This document shows positions 34,539 to 46,271 of a stretch of DNA of 64,000 nucleotides, in pieces. The translations under genes and the position numbers were made by a program. Source of the stretch: Rhynchonema sp. JSB1_4 (taxonomy: Eukaryota > Nematoda > Chromadorea > Monhysterida > Xyalidae); the NCBI GenBank assembly GCA_030248065.1, contig JASAMV010005522.1:1-64000 (forward strand), written 5' to 3'. Numbering within the stretch: the stretch's first letter is position 1; every line of letters starts with the position of its first letter. The notes under the pieces were generated by a model that did not search any database, had not been told where the DNA came from, and was given only the letters and a program-made list of their open reading frames with translations.

Positions 34539-35173
34539 ACGGACCTCTTGCCTTTCTCCGCACGGATCTCCTGTACCTCTTCCGCACGGATCTCCTGCGC
34601 CCTACGCGCATGTACCTCGCTCAGCCATTCCTCGTATTTCTCTTGCGCCCTTTGCGCCTGGCTAGCGGTCAATAACGACGCCCGCCGGTACCCAGCATGG
34701 AACTCCTGCGCTGCCTGCGCCTGTCCAGCTTTCGTGTCCGGTCGGTACACCTTTTCATCTAACTGGTCCAATTGACCACAACTGCGGTCTCCTGACTGAC
34801 CGACTTCTTCACTGCGGCCTTCACTTCGACCGACTTTTTCGCTGCGACCGTTCCACTGGTCGACTTTCACACTGCGGTCTTCACACTGACCGACTTTTCC
34901 CTCCGACTTCTGGTCCTCCAACTGACCGTCGGTTCGTTCCAAACACCCAAAAGTGTTACTCTCAATAAACGAAACATCATCCTCCTCACTCCACATCATC
35001 CACTCGGTCTCTCCGTGACCGATGGGTAGATGCTGCACTGCCTCGCCCGACTGACCTATCCATCCGCCTGTCTGTTCTCTCTGCTTCGGCGGACTACTGC
35101 GGTCATCGGCGGTTTTCGTCCGGGAATTGACATCCGGCATTGCTTTGTTCGACCGGGAATTGACGTCCGGCAC
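34475..35173 (-). pseudogene. Unrecognised protein, first frame (left arm), 5' end cut by stop
   Basis: Not recognised. Low-complexity N-terminal half: MPDVNSR repeats, then a GRSEKVGRSEGR-type 11-12-residue repeat, then a coiled-coil of AQEIRAEE repeats. Upstream of 35,173 the reading frame meets TAG (near 35,178) where the right arm has CAG, so this copy lost about 30 N-terminal codons. Otherwise the two arms agree. Confidence 0.6.
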
Positions 35174-35286
35174 CTAATTGTCCTTCCGGGAATTGACGTC
35201 CGGCATTGGTTCGCGACGAATGGACTCGCCGCTCGAATGATGCATCGGTGCTGCGATCTTCATCAAGCCACACCGGCAAGTCGACG

Positions 35287-35490
35287 CGCGAAAATATTCA
35301 AGCTTGTCGACGGGTTAGTAACCGGGTCCGCGAAAATATTCGAGCTTCTCCGGTACCTGATCTAGAAAACCTGCAAAAGCTAGAAGTCCCAGTCAGGTTA
35401 GGTTAGGTACATAAGTTTATAAATAATACATGCAATAGGACGAATCACAAACCAAAACCAACGTCGCGAAAATATTCAAGCTCCGAGGGT
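35287..35490 (-). promoter_or_regulatory. Three GAATATTTTCGCG boxes upstream of gene (left arm)
   Basis: GCGAAAATATTCAAGCT or close variants occur at about 35,289, 35,331 and 35,467, all in one direction, upstream of the gene on the minus strand. Mirrored in the right arm. A role as a promoter element is inferred from repetition and position only. Confidence 0.4.
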
Positions 35491-36197
35491 TTTTATTGGC
35501 TTGGAGACGAACGACCTTTTCCAATAGTAGGTCACTGTGGTTATGGCGGAATATTTGAGTCTAACTACTAAAAGTGAAGATTGCTTATATAGGTTTTGGG
35601 ACGTAGTGTCTAAGGATACATTACACACATATAAGGTATGGATTATAAAAACAAGAAAAGTTACTGTATGCAAAGTATACAAATTTACCATACGACACAC
35701 GCAAAAAGGAGAGATTTAATCCCTCACTCGAACCATCGCTAACCACGTAATAACGAACGTTCACACAACACAGTCACGCAAGGGAACATCAACCGAACTG
35801 CTCATTTACGCAGGATGACTCGCCTGCACGCCTAGTGCTTTCCGGACTGAATTCAAAACCGACCAATCACAGTATCGGTGTACTTATGTCCCTTGACTTC
35901 ACGTGTCCCTCACGTGTCGTATTCCAAACGACAACTTGGATACTTACGCATTCGCGTAAACGCTAACCATGAAGTATCATGGATATCTTCTTGCTCATAC
36001 GTTCAGTAGGACAAATTATATGTTAAAAAAAATAGGGCTTTCATACACGCTGAGTTTAGATATGACATTCAAAATGGATAGATAAACGTTAAAATTGTCG
36101 AAAGAAAAACAGATTTGCAGAAGGTGTTGTACTTATTGGTGCCATTAATGTTAAATATAGAATCTTCACCGATTTTGCGAGGTGTACAGACATTTAA
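35491..36197. other. Noncoding stretch of left arm
   Basis: AT-rich with short GGTTAGGTTAGG and no convincing frame; mirrored at 44,550-45,255. Confidence 0.5.
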
Positions 36198-36200
36198 TTA

Positions 36201-37856
36201 AGGGCTCGGGACACAACCGAAGGAAGGGCAGCAGAGCGCAGTGTTATACATTGTTGGAAAGCACTCTGACACCATATGTCACGCACAAATGTTAAGCTCC
36301 TTAGAGATTCGCTATCTCTTGGTAGAGCGACTTTTCGCTCCGGAAAAAAGTGAATTTTTTCACAAATTGAAACAACCGGTGCAGAAACCCCAAATGAGTT
36401 GAAAGTCAAGTAACACGTGGATAGGATTACAACGGCTTCTGGATAACCTATCATGACAACTTCAGTCGCTCAAACCATTGCTTCACTCGGTGAGGGTGCG
36501 AAATGTTCCAAAAATCGGCCACATTTTTCTAAAACACAAGTTTGTCTCTAAATTTTGAGGCCGCGCTTCGTGTTGCAGAGATGAAAATGCAATAGAAAAA
36601 TAGAGCATTTTCGAAGGTACCAGAAAATAAGGTTTTTAAATTTGGAAGCACTTAGATAGCTGCGTGACAGGCCTAAAAAGACCTAAAAATTGCCACTAAA
36701 CTGCATAGTTGCATACATTGACGGAAATGTGATGTAAATAAGCCACGTATTGCATTGCATTGGAAACGAGAAAGTCAGATAAACGCACAGTCCAACAATC
36801 TAGACGAGTTTCAAGACTTCAAACCCCATGGTCCGGCTGCTGCAGCCACGCCATCCTGAATAAGATATTTGGCTATAAGTCCTTGCCATTAAAGATTATT
36901 GCGCATTTGATGACATCAAACGATGTAGCTTTAACGTAGCTATCGAACGATATATAACATGTCCATACTATCTCTTACTATGGACAAGAAACGGTCAAAA
37001 TTCCGAAATCGCACACGGTGACGTGACGGTTCATTCCAGCATCGTCAAAAAAGCAATTTTTTAACCTCTGCTCTTAAGCGTAAGTATTTATTGGGGCTTG
37101 TTATAAATCTATCGAAAGCTACTCCCGACATACATTGTATGGTGCTGTCACATTTACAATAGCTGTTAACCATAAGCATTTATAGCTGAATATCATATTC
37201 AGGTTAGCATGGCTGCCCCGAGAGATCTGCAGATCTTGGGGTCTTCGGACCTTGATAGATTGTTAAACCAGACGTTTCTCTCTTGTTTTTGTTTCGAATC
37301 CGATACAATCTGTGGCCTTTATGTGTCACAATTCTGGCGATGAATGTAACCACCTAATTTAGCGGCAATTTAATGGATTTTTAGACCTGTCACGGAGCTA
37401 GCCATGAGTTAAAAAAATTAAAAACCTTATTTTCTGATACTTTCGACGATGCTCTATTTGCTCATTGCATTCTTATTTCCGCAGCTCTAAGCGTGGCCTC
37501 AAAATTTAGGGACAAACTTATGTTCTCGAAAAATAAGGCCGATTTTTGGAACGGTTCGCACCCTTACCGTGTGAAGCAATGCTTTGAGCGACTGAAGTTG
37601 TGATGGCAAGCTGTTCAGAGGCTGTTGTAATACTATCCACGTGTTAGTTGACCTTCAACTCATTTGGGGTTTCTGCACCGGTCGTTCCAATTTGTGCAAA
37701 AATTCACTTTTTTCTGGAACGAAAAGTCGCCCTACCAAGAGATAGCGAATCTCCAAGGAGCTGAAAATTTGTGCGTGACATAGGCTGTCGGAATGCTTTC
37801 CGACGGTATGTAACAATATATCCTGCTACCCTTCCTTCGGTTATGTCCCGAGCCCT
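36201..37856. mobile_element. 1,656-bp palindromic TTA-target element (left arm)
   Basis: TTA on both sides (36,198-36,200 and 37,857-37,859) and ends AGGGCTCGGGAC / GTCCCGAGCCCT. The halves are imperfect inverted repeats of about 800 bp (for example CACGTGGATAG and AAAAGTCGC blocks). No coding. The 3-bp TTA target suggests PIF/Harbinger-type mobilisation. Confidence 0.82.
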
Positions 37857-37859
37857 TTA

Positions 37860-38686
37860 AAGTGCATAATGCATTTGATATAAAGTGTTCCAACATCTTT
37901 GTGTAACTCACGCAGGCAGCTGGTTCCGTGCAGGCACTTGCGTGCATTGGTTTCATTATTACTTGTTAAGAGCGCGGGGGAATAGTAATAGATATATGTA
38001 TAGGTTAGGTTATTAGATAGAATAAATAGATTATACGCCAATACCAGAATATCATTTTAAAAATCCCATACACTTAAATACTAGCCAGGTGAGAACGCAA
38101 CCTGATGCACCAAGTGCACGGAGGCCGAACAAGCATTGGTCTGTGTCCTTTTGCTGTGAGGGAGTTGGACAACCGTTGTGTAAACTGCGAGGTTTTCAGG
38201 ATTCATTAGGAGCCGTATCAAGCTTTCGTGCAAGCGCTGTGGCATGGACTTGTCACAGGCTTGGTAGTGAATCTCCTAAACATTTAAGATTGCTATACAT
38301 GTGTTATGCAAGAACACCTGAAATTCTGATTCAACACTTGAACACCTTCCGAATACTAAGTTTGAGAAAAATCGGTGAAATGACCTCAAATAGTCAACAA
38401 TCCTTTTAAGCACTTTAAAGCGGTTGCGCGAGCAAGTGGACATCAGATTCGGATTTCCCGACCGAAATTACCCCCGGGATCAAACTAAAGTTTATCTACC
38501 AAACTGTTTTCCCGGCACCAGTGGATTTGATACCTAAAGCAAATCCGTTTTTTTTCACAACTTAATGTTTATTTATCCATTTTGAATATCATATCTAAAT
38601 TCAGCGAGTAAGAAAACCCTGTTACGCATACAACTTGTCCGGTAACCAGGTCATACTGAACTTGTGTATGCTGCGCACTAATGTGC
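37860..38686. other. Noncoding stretch of left arm
   Basis: A 106-codon frame at 38,089-38,409 is open in both arms but shows no domain, so I do not call a gene. Confidence 0.4.
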
Positions 38687-38688
38687 CA

Positions 38689-39253
38689 TTGGTCGTACAA
38701 TGACCATATGAGAATCCATCCAAAACCTCCTTGGTTTTCAGGATTCCAAAGACGAGCCACGCCTAACCACTGGGCTATCTGTTTATCTTACAAAACATTT
38801 TCATCTGAAAATAAACCAGAGAGCCAACCCCGTTTTTTAAAATCTCTGAAACATTTGGCTTAGGGCTCGCCCAAATCACCCGAAACGCGAAACCCGAACA
38901 TACGAAACATTTTAAATCGTATTTATACAGCACATACCGCCCGGAATAACTGCACATTATTCCGGAGAGAAAAAATGTTTCGCATGTTCGGGTTTCGGTT
39001 TTTTTTAATTTTCAACGCAATTTTCCGAAACCCGAACATGTGAAACATTTTCTCTTCGGAACCGTGTGCACTGATGTTGGGTGGTATGTACATGCTGCAT
39101 AAATACAGCCTAAAATGTTTCGTATGTTCGGGTTTCGGGTCTATCTGGGCGAGCCCTTACTGCACGTTGCCGCGTAATGTCAATTTGAATGTTCTGACTT
39201 GTCAATTCAGGAAAAATTTTGGATGGATTCTCATATAGTCATTGTGCGACCAA
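38689..39253. mobile_element. TTGGTCGCACAATGAC MITE, copy d, with nested MITE
   Basis: Ends TTGGTCGTACAATGACC and GTCATTGTGCGACCAA. A GGGCTCG MITE is nested at 38,863-39,156. The tRNA box-A-like phrase is on the minus strand near 38,763. Confidence 0.8.
38863..39156. mobile_element. 294-bp GGGCTCGCCC MITE, TTA duplication
   Basis: TTA at 38,860-38,862 and 39,157-39,159; ends GGGCTCGCCCA and TGGGCGAGCCC; four CCCGAACATRYGAAACATTTT boxes. Harbinger-like signature. Confidence 0.88.
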
Positions 39254-39269
39254 TACACACTGTGCTGTG

Positions 39270-39938
39270 CAGTGGTTAATAAAAAAATTTTTTTATTCAA
39301 ACCCCATTTAAAAAAAAATTTTTTTAGTTAAAATTTTTTTTTATTCCAGCCAAAAACTGCCAGAAACGAAAAAAATGAGCGCTAAAGCAAAAAGTAGTGG
39401 CATTTTTCTTCCATAACGGGTCGTAAGTGCATATAAAGAACTCACGACACGAAAACAATACTAAACAATGGTCAATGAGTACCAACAGTAGTCATGTACA
39501 CACCCGTACACTTCCCCCACGTGGTGTGGGTGCCTTGGTGTGGCTTTGTGACACTCAAGACGGTAAATTTGAAACTATTGCCTCTTGGTACACGACCAAT
39601 GCAAATATGTGACAAACAGTGTAAATATAGAGTGAATATCACACCGAATCACTGCTTTCGGGTCTGTTGCATGGATAAATGCATGCCCACCCAGTCACAT
39701 GTACATGTGTAATCATATGAGAGGCCATGTGAGTGTGTGCACTATGTCTAGATGCCACAAAACAACGATTATGGCACCCAATACACCCATGGTAGGGTCG
39801 GGTGATGTTAACAGTAGCAATTTTTATGCAAAAAAATAGCACTTTTAGAGCAAAAAAATAGAGAAATTTTCGAATTTTGAAATAATAAAAAAAAATTTTT
39901 TTAACTTTTGGAACGAATTTTTTTTTAAAAAACCACTG
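39270..39938. mobile_element. hAT-type element, CAGTGGTT ends (left arm)
   Basis: Exact 8-bp duplication GTGCTGTG at 39,262-39,269 and 39,939-39,946; ends CAGTGGTTAAT and AAAAAACCACTG. Contains a TTCATGTACACACCCGTACAC-like phrase but no transposase. Confidence 0.9.
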
Positions 39939-40279
39939 GTGCTGTGCCTCAACCGCCCCTCCACGCCCCGACCTGTACCCCAAGAGCCGTTGATGAAATA
40001 GTTATCAGAAGCCTAGCGGCCTAGGTCTGTATACCAACAATGGGTCGGAGAATGGAGAATGTTTTAAGAGCCTGGTCACGGTCGGATGTTCAGCTTATAT
40101 CATTGTTGTTTAAAAAAACTTGTTAATTAAACAATTTATTTGAAACTTAACTGAACTAACAACTATTCGCAACTGAATTTGCTTTTTTAATAAAAAATTT
40201 GCCCAAAATTGGCTGATATGTCCACAACTGGCCTTTTTCGTGGCAAAAAATCCAAAAAACCAATCCATTACAGAAAACG

Positions 40280-40527
40280 TTATGATCGAAACTTTCAAAA
40301 ATTTTGTTCGAGAATGTCATTTTTGGCTAAATTTCGTGTTGTTTGCATTACTTCGTTTAGCTGGTAGGGCATCTAAGGCTGTAAAGTTTGAACGTATCTT
40401 GCAGACGATTGCGCGTTTCGTGGGCTTTTGCAGAAAACAGCAGCTGCTGACACGCAACCTGTATTTGTCGATCAGTTGCACACTCTTTTGTTGGGTAATT
40501 AAATATATAATACCCCAGCCGAATGCC
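40280..40527 (+). repeat. Diverged third copy of terminal segment S
   Basis: Matches 32,868-33,122 in the same orientation across its length with scattered substitutions, including TTGCAGACGATTGCGCGTTT; the flanking sequence is unrelated. Confidence 0.85.
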
Positions 40528-40532
40528 ACAGC

Positions 40533-40800
40533 CAGGGTTGGGCAAAAAAAATCATTTTTTTTCAAAAATTCGTACCCACATCATGTGCCCGACATCATCT
40601 CGACAAAGTAAAAATGGGACAAAATTTGAAAAAAAAAATGGGACAAAAAATAGATTTTCATTGAAAATCAGGGTCCTTTCCCTGAAAAATCAGGGAAAAT
40701 CAAGGAAATTCTTGATTAAAAAAAACGAGAAACGACCCAGACGTTTAAAAAAACGAAGTTTTTTTAAGAAAAAACGCCGTCGTTTTTTTGCCCAACCCTG
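40533..40800. mobile_element. 268-bp hAT-type MITE, CAGGGTTGGGCA ends
   Basis: Exact 8-bp duplication GCCACAGC at 40,525-40,532 and 40,801-40,808; ends CAGGGTTGGGCAAAAAAA and its complement. Related by its ends to 25,307-25,931. Confidence 0.93.
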
Positions 40801-40810
40801 GCCACAGCAC

Positions 40811-41478
40811 CAGTGGTTTTTTAAAAAAAAATTCGTTCCAAAAGTTAAAAAAATTTTTTTTTATTATTTCAAAATTCGAAAATTTCTCTATTTTTTTGCT
40901 CTAAAAGTGCTATTTTTTTGCATAAAAATTGCTACTGTTAACATCACCCGACCCTACCATGGGTGTATTGGGTGCCATAATCGTTGTTTTGTGGCATCTA
41001 GACATAGTGCACACACTCACATGGCCTCTCATATGATTACACATGTACATGTGACTGGGTGGGCATGCATTTATCCATGCAACAGACCCGAAAGCAGTGA
41101 TTCGGTGTGATATTCACTCTATATTTACACTGTTTGTCACATATTTGCATTGGTCGTGTACCAAGAGGCAATAGTTTCAAATTTACCGTCTTGAGTGTCA
41201 CAAAGCCACACCAAGGCACCCACACCACGTGGGGGAAGTGTACGGGTGTGTACATGACTACTGTTGGTACTCATTGACCATTGTTTAGTATTGTTTTCGT
41301 GTCGTGAGTTCTTTATATGCACTTACGACCCGTTATGGAAGAAAAATGCCACTACTTTTTGCTTTAGCGCTCATTTTTTTCGTTTCTGGCAGTTTTTGGC
41401 TGGAATAAAAAAAAATTTTAATTAAAAAAATTTTTTTTAAATGGGGTTTGAATAAAAAAATTTTTTTATTAACCACTG
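40811..41478. mobile_element. hAT-type element, CAGTGGTT ends (right arm)
   Basis: Mirror of 39,270-39,938, with CACAGCAC at 40,803-40,810 and 41,479-41,486. Confidence 0.9.
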
Positions 41479-41494
41479 CACAGCACAGTGTGTA

Positions 41495-42059
41495 TTGGTC
41501 GCACAATGACTATATGAGAATCCATCCAAAATTTTTCCTGAATTGACAAGTCAGAACATTCAAATTGACATTACGCGGCAACGTGCAGTAAGGGCTCGCC
41601 CAGATAGACCCGAAACCCGAACATACGAAACATTTTAGGCTGTATTTATGCAGCATGTACATACCACCCAACATCAGTGCACACGGTTCCGAAGAGAAAA
41701 TGTTTCACATGTTCGGGTTTCGGAAAATTGCGTTGAAAATTAAAAAAAACCGAAACCCGAACATGCGAAACATTTTTTCTCTCCGGAATAATGTGCAGTT
41801 ATTCCGGGCGGTATGTGCTGTATAAATACGATTTAAAATGTTTCGTATGTTCGGGTTTCGCGTTTCGGGTGATTTGGGCGAGCCCTAAGCCAAATGTTTC
41901 AGAGATTTTAAAAAACGGGGTTGGCTCTCTGGTTTATTTTCAGATGAAAATGTTTTGTAAGATAAACAGATAGCCCAGTGGTTAGGCGTGGCTCGTCTTT
42001 GGAATCCTGAAAACCAAGGAGGTTTTGGATGGATTCTCATATGGTCATTGTACGACCAA
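41495..42059. mobile_element. TTGGTCGCACAATGAC MITE, copy d mirror
   Basis: Mirror of 38,689-39,253; box-A-like TAGCCCAGTGGTTAGG at 41,971-41,986. The nested GGGCTCG MITE lies at 41,592-41,885. Confidence 0.8.
41592..41885. mobile_element. 294-bp GGGCTCGCCC MITE (right arm)
   Basis: Mirror of 38,863-39,156, with TAA on both sides. Confidence 0.88.
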
Positions 42060-42890
42060 TGGCACATTAGTGCGCAGCATACACAAGTTCAGTATGACCT
42101 GGTTACCGGACAAGTTGTATGCGCAACAGGGTTTTCTTACTCGCTGAATTTAGATATGATATTCAAAATGGATAAATAAACATTAAGTTGTGAAAAAAAC
42201 GGATTTGCTTTAGGTATCAAATCCACTGGTGCCGGGAAAACAGTTTGGTAGATAAACTTTAGTTTGATCCCGGGGGTAATTTCGGTCGGGAAATCCGAAT
42301 CTGATGTCCACTTGCTCGCGCAACCGCTTTAAAGTGCTTAAAAGGATTGTTGACTATTTGAGGTCATTTCACCGATTTTTCTCAAACTTAGTATTCGGAA
42401 GGTGTTCAAGTGTTGAATCAGAATTTCAGGTGTTCTTGCATAACACATGTATAGCAATCTTAAATGTTTAGGAGATTCACTACCAAGCCTGTGACAAGTC
42501 CATGCCACAGCGCTTGCACGAAAGCTTGATACGGCTCCTAATGAATCCTGAAAACCTCGCAGTTTACACAACGGTTGTCCAACTCCCTCACAGCAAAAGG
42601 ACACAGACCAATGCTTGTTCGGCCTCCGTGCACTTGGTGCATCAGGTTGCGTTCTCACCTGGCTAGTATTTAAGTGTATGGGATTTTTAAAATGATATTC
42701 TGGTATTGGCGTATAATCTATTTATTCTATCTAATAACCTAACCTATACATATATCTATTACTATTCCCCCGCGCTCTTAACAAGTAATAATGAAACCAA
42801 TGCACGCAAGTGCCTGCACGGAACCAGCTGCCTGCGTGAGTTACACAAAGATGTTGGAACACTTTATATCAAATGCATTATGCACTTTAA

Positions 42891-44546
42891 AGGGCTCGGG
42901 ACATAACCGAAGGAAGGGTAGCAGGATATATTGTTACATACCGTCGGAAAGCATTCCGACAGCCTATGTCACGCACAAATTTTCAGCTCCTTGGAGATTC
43001 GCTATCTCTTGGTAGGGCGACTTTTCGTTCCAGAAAAAAGTGAATTTTTGCACAAATTGGAACGACCGGTGCAGAAACCCCAAATGAGTTGAAGGTCAAC
43101 TAACACGTGGATAGTATTACAACAGCCTCTGAACAGCTTGCCATCACAACTTCAGTCGCTCAAAGCATTGCTTCACACGGTAAGGGTGCGAACCGTTCCA
43201 AAAATCGGCCTTATTTTTCGAGAACATAAGTTTGTCCCTAAATTTTGAGGCCACGCTTAGAGCTGCGGAAATAAGAATGCAATGAGCAAATAGAGCATCG
43301 TCGAAAGTATCAGAAAATAAGGTTTTTAATTTTTTTAACTCATGGCTAGCTCCGTGACAGGTCTAAAAATCCATTAAATTGCCGCTAAATTAGGTGGTTA
43401 CATTCATCGCCAGAATTTTGACACATAAAGGCCACAGATTGTATCGGATTCGAAACAAAAACAAGAGAGAAACGTCTGGTTTAACGATCTATCAAGGTCC
43501 GAAGACCCCAAGATCTGCAGATCTCTCGGGGCAGCCATGCTAACCTGAATATGATATTCAGCTATAAATGCTTATGGTTAACAGCTATTGTAAATGTGAC
43601 AGCACCATACAATGTATGTCGGGAGTAGCTTTCGAATGATATATAACAAGCCCCAATAAATACTTACGCTTAAGAGCAGAGGTTAAAAAATTGCTTTTTT
43701 GACGATGCTGGAATGAACCGTCACGTCACCGTGTGCGATTTCGGAATTTTGACCGTTTCTTGTCCATAGTAAGAGATAGTATGGACATGTTATATATCGT
43801 TCGATAGCTACGTTAAAGCTACATCGTTTGATGTCATCAAATGCGCAATAATCTTTAATGGCAAGGACTTATAGCCAAATATCTTATTCAGGATGGCGTG
43901 GCTGCAGCAGCCGGACCATGGGGTTTGAAGTCTTGAAACTCGTCTAGATTGTTGGACTGTGCGTTTATCTGACTTTCTCGTTTCCAATGCAATGCAATAC
44001 GTGGCTTATTTACATCACATTTCCGTCAATGTATGCAACTATGCAGTTTAGTGGCAATTTTTAGGTCTTTTTAGGCCTGTCACGCAGCTATCTAAGTGCT
44101 TCCAAATTTAAAAACCTTATTTTCTGGTACCTTCGAAAATGCTCTATTTTTCTATTGCATTTTCATCTCTGCAACACGAAGCGCGGCCTCAAAATTTAGA
44201 GACAAACTTGTGTTTTAGAAAAATGTGGCCGATTTTTGGAACATTTCGCACCCTCACCGAGTGAAGCAATGGTTTGAGCGACTGAAGTTGTCATGATAAA
44301 TTATCCAGAAGCCGTTGTAATCCTATCCACGTGTTACTTGACTTTCAACTCATTTGGGGTTTCTGCACCGGTTGTTTCAATTTGTGAAAAAATTCACTTT
44401 TTTCCGGAGCGAAAAGTCGCTCTACCAAGAGATAGCGAATCTCTAAGGAGCTTAACATTTGTGCGTGACATATGGTGTCAGAGTGCTTTCCAACAATGTA
44501 TAACACTGCGCTCTGCTGCCCTTCCTTCGGTTGTGTCCCGAGCCCT
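42891..44546. mobile_element. 1,656-bp palindromic TTA-target element (right arm)
   Basis: Mirror of 36,201-37,856, flanked by TAA (42,888-42,890 and 44,547-44,549). Several substitutions separate the two copies. Confidence 0.82.
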
Positions 44547-45265
44547 TAATTAAATGTCTGTACACCTCGCAAAATCGGTGAAGATTCTATATTTAACATT
44601 AATGGCACCAATGAGTACAACACCTTCTGCAAATCTGTTTTTTTTTCGACAATTTTAACGTTTATCTATCCATTTTGAATGTCATATCTAAACTCAGCGT
44701 GTATGAAAGCCCTATTTTTTTTACATATAATTTGTCCTACTGAACGTATGAGCAAGAAGATATCCATGATACTTCATGGTTAGCGTTTACGCGAATGCGT
44801 AAGTATCCAAGTTGTCGTTTGGAATACGACACGTGAGGGACACGTGAAGTCAAGGGACATAAGTACACCGATACTGTGATTGGTCGGTTTTGAATTCAGT
44901 CCGGAAAGCACTAGGCGTGCAGGCGAGTCATCCTGCGTAAATGAGCAGTTCGGTTGATGTTCCCTTGCGTGACTGTGTTGTGTGAACGTTCGTTATTACG
45001 TGGTTAGCGATGGTTCGAGTGAGGGATTAAATCTCTCCTTTTTGCGTGTGTCGTATGGTAAATTTGTATACTTTGCATACAGTAACTTTTCTTGTTTTTA
45101 TAATCCATACCTTATATGTGTGTAATGTATCCTTAGACACTACGTCCCAAAACCTATATAAGCAATCTTCACTTTTAGTAGTTAGACTCAAATATTCCGC
45201 CATAACCACAGTGACCTACTATTGGAAAAGGTCGTTCGTCTCCAAGCCAATAAAAACCCTCGGAG

Positions 45266-45462
45266 CTTGAATATTTTCGCGACGTTGGTTTTGGTTTGTG
45301 ATTCGTCCTATTGCATGTATTATTTATAAACTTATGTACCTAACCTAACCTGACTGGGACTTCTAGCTTTTGCAGGTTTTCTAGATCAGGTACCGGAGAA
45401 GCTCGAATATTTTCGCGGACCCGGTTACTAACCCGTCGACAAGCTTGAATATTTTCGCGCGT
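45266..45462 (+). promoter_or_regulatory. Three GAATATTTTCGCG boxes upstream of gene (right arm)
   Basis: AGCTTGAATATTTTCGCG-type boxes at about 45,264, 45,401 and 45,442, ending roughly 20 bp before the gene's first ATG (45,483). Mirror of the left arm. Confidence 0.4.
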
Positions 45463-45482
45463 CGACTTGCCGGTGTGGCTTG

Positions 45483-46271
45483 ATGAAGATCGCAGCACCG
45501 ATGCATCATTCGAGCGGCGAGTCCATTCGTCGCGAACCAATGCCGGACGTCAATTCCCGGAAGGACAATCAGGTGCCGGACGTCAATTCCCGGTCGAACA
45601 AAGCAATGCCGGATGTCAATTCCCGGACGAAAACCGCCGATGACCGCAGTAGTCCGCCGAAGCAGAGAGAACAGACAGGCGGATGGATAGGTCAGTCGGG
45701 CGAGGCAGTGCAGCATCTACCCATCGGTCACGGAGAGACCGAGTGGATGATGTGGAGTGAGGAGGATGATGTTTCGTTTATTGAGAGTAACACTTTTGGG
45801 TGTTTGGAACGAACCGACGGTCAGTTGGAGGACCAGAAGTCGGAGGGAAAAGTCGGTCAGTGTGAAGACCGCAGTGTGAAAGTCGACCAGTGGAACGGTC
45901 GCAGCGAAAAAGTCGGTCGAAGTGAAGGCCGCAGTGAAGAAGTCGGTCAGTCAGGAGACCGCAGTTGTGGTCAATTGGACCAGTTAGATGAAAAGGTGTA
46001 CCGACCGGACACGAAAGCTGGACAGGCGCAGGCAGCGCAGGAGTTCCATGCTGGGTACCGGCGGGCGTCGTTATTGACCGCTAGCCAGGCGCAAAGGGCG
46101 CAAGAGAAATACGAGGAATGGCTGAGCGAGGTACATGCGCGTAGGGCGCAGGAGATCCGTGCGGAAGAGGTACAGGAGATCCGTGCGGAGAAAGGCAAGA
46201 GGTCCGTGTGGAGGAGGAGCAGGAATGTTTGGAAGAGGAAAGGGCGCAGAAAGCGCATGAGATTCGCGTGA
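45483..46271 (+). CDS. Unrecognised protein, first reading frame (right arm copy)
   Basis: Not recognised. 262 codons from ATG 45,483, the first ATG after the upstream boxes. Three PDVNSR repeats (about residues 20-50), an acidic segment WMMWSEEDD, a GRSEKVG/GRSEEVG repeat region (about 120-155), then a coiled-coil of AQEIRAEE units. It ends where the coiled-coil pattern continues in the -1 frame (46,208-47,200). This arm keeps CAG where the left arm has TAG. Probably the N-terminal half of one protein of about 670 residues. It could belong to the host or to an unknown element. Confidence 0.6.
   Translation: MKIAAPMHHSSGESIRREPMPDVNSRKDNQVPDVNSRSNKAMPDVNSRTKTADDRSSPPKQREQTGGWIGQSGEAVQHLPIGHGETEWMMWSEEDDVSFIESNTFGCLERTDGQLEDQKSEGKVGQCEDRSVKVDQWNGRSEKVGRSEGRSEEVGQSGDRSCGQLDQLDEKVYRPDTKAGQAQAAQEFHAGYRRASLLTASQAQRAQEKYEEWLSEVHARRAQEIRAEEVQEIRAEKGKRSVWRRSRNVWKRKGRRKRMRFA

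Larger units (their letters stand above)
32864..39946 (+). repeat. Left arm of giant inverted repeat
   Basis: This about 7.08-kb arm is repeated as reverse complement at 40,803-47,881. Paired positions sum to about 80,745-80,749, with drift from small indels only. It starts AATAAGTTGTGATCG and ends with the duplication flanking a hAT element. From outside in: terminal segment, unknown gene (minus strand), a noncoding stretch, a 1,656-bp TTA element, noncoding DNA, a MITE with a nested MITE, and a hAT element. Differences between arms are a few per kb. Confidence 0.95.
39947..40802. other. Spacer of giant inverted repeat
   Basis: The single-copy centre. 39,947-40,279 shows no feature; 40,280-40,527 is a diverged direct copy of terminal segment S; 40,533-40,800 is a hAT element. 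Confidence 0.85.

Noticed and set aside
35392..35406. Telomere repeat (TTAGG)
   Set aside because: Only about two units of GGTTA, also seen scattered elsewhere; no array.
38089..38409. 106-codon frame present in both palindrome arms
   Set aside because: Near-identical arms make its conservation uninformative, and no domain is visible.
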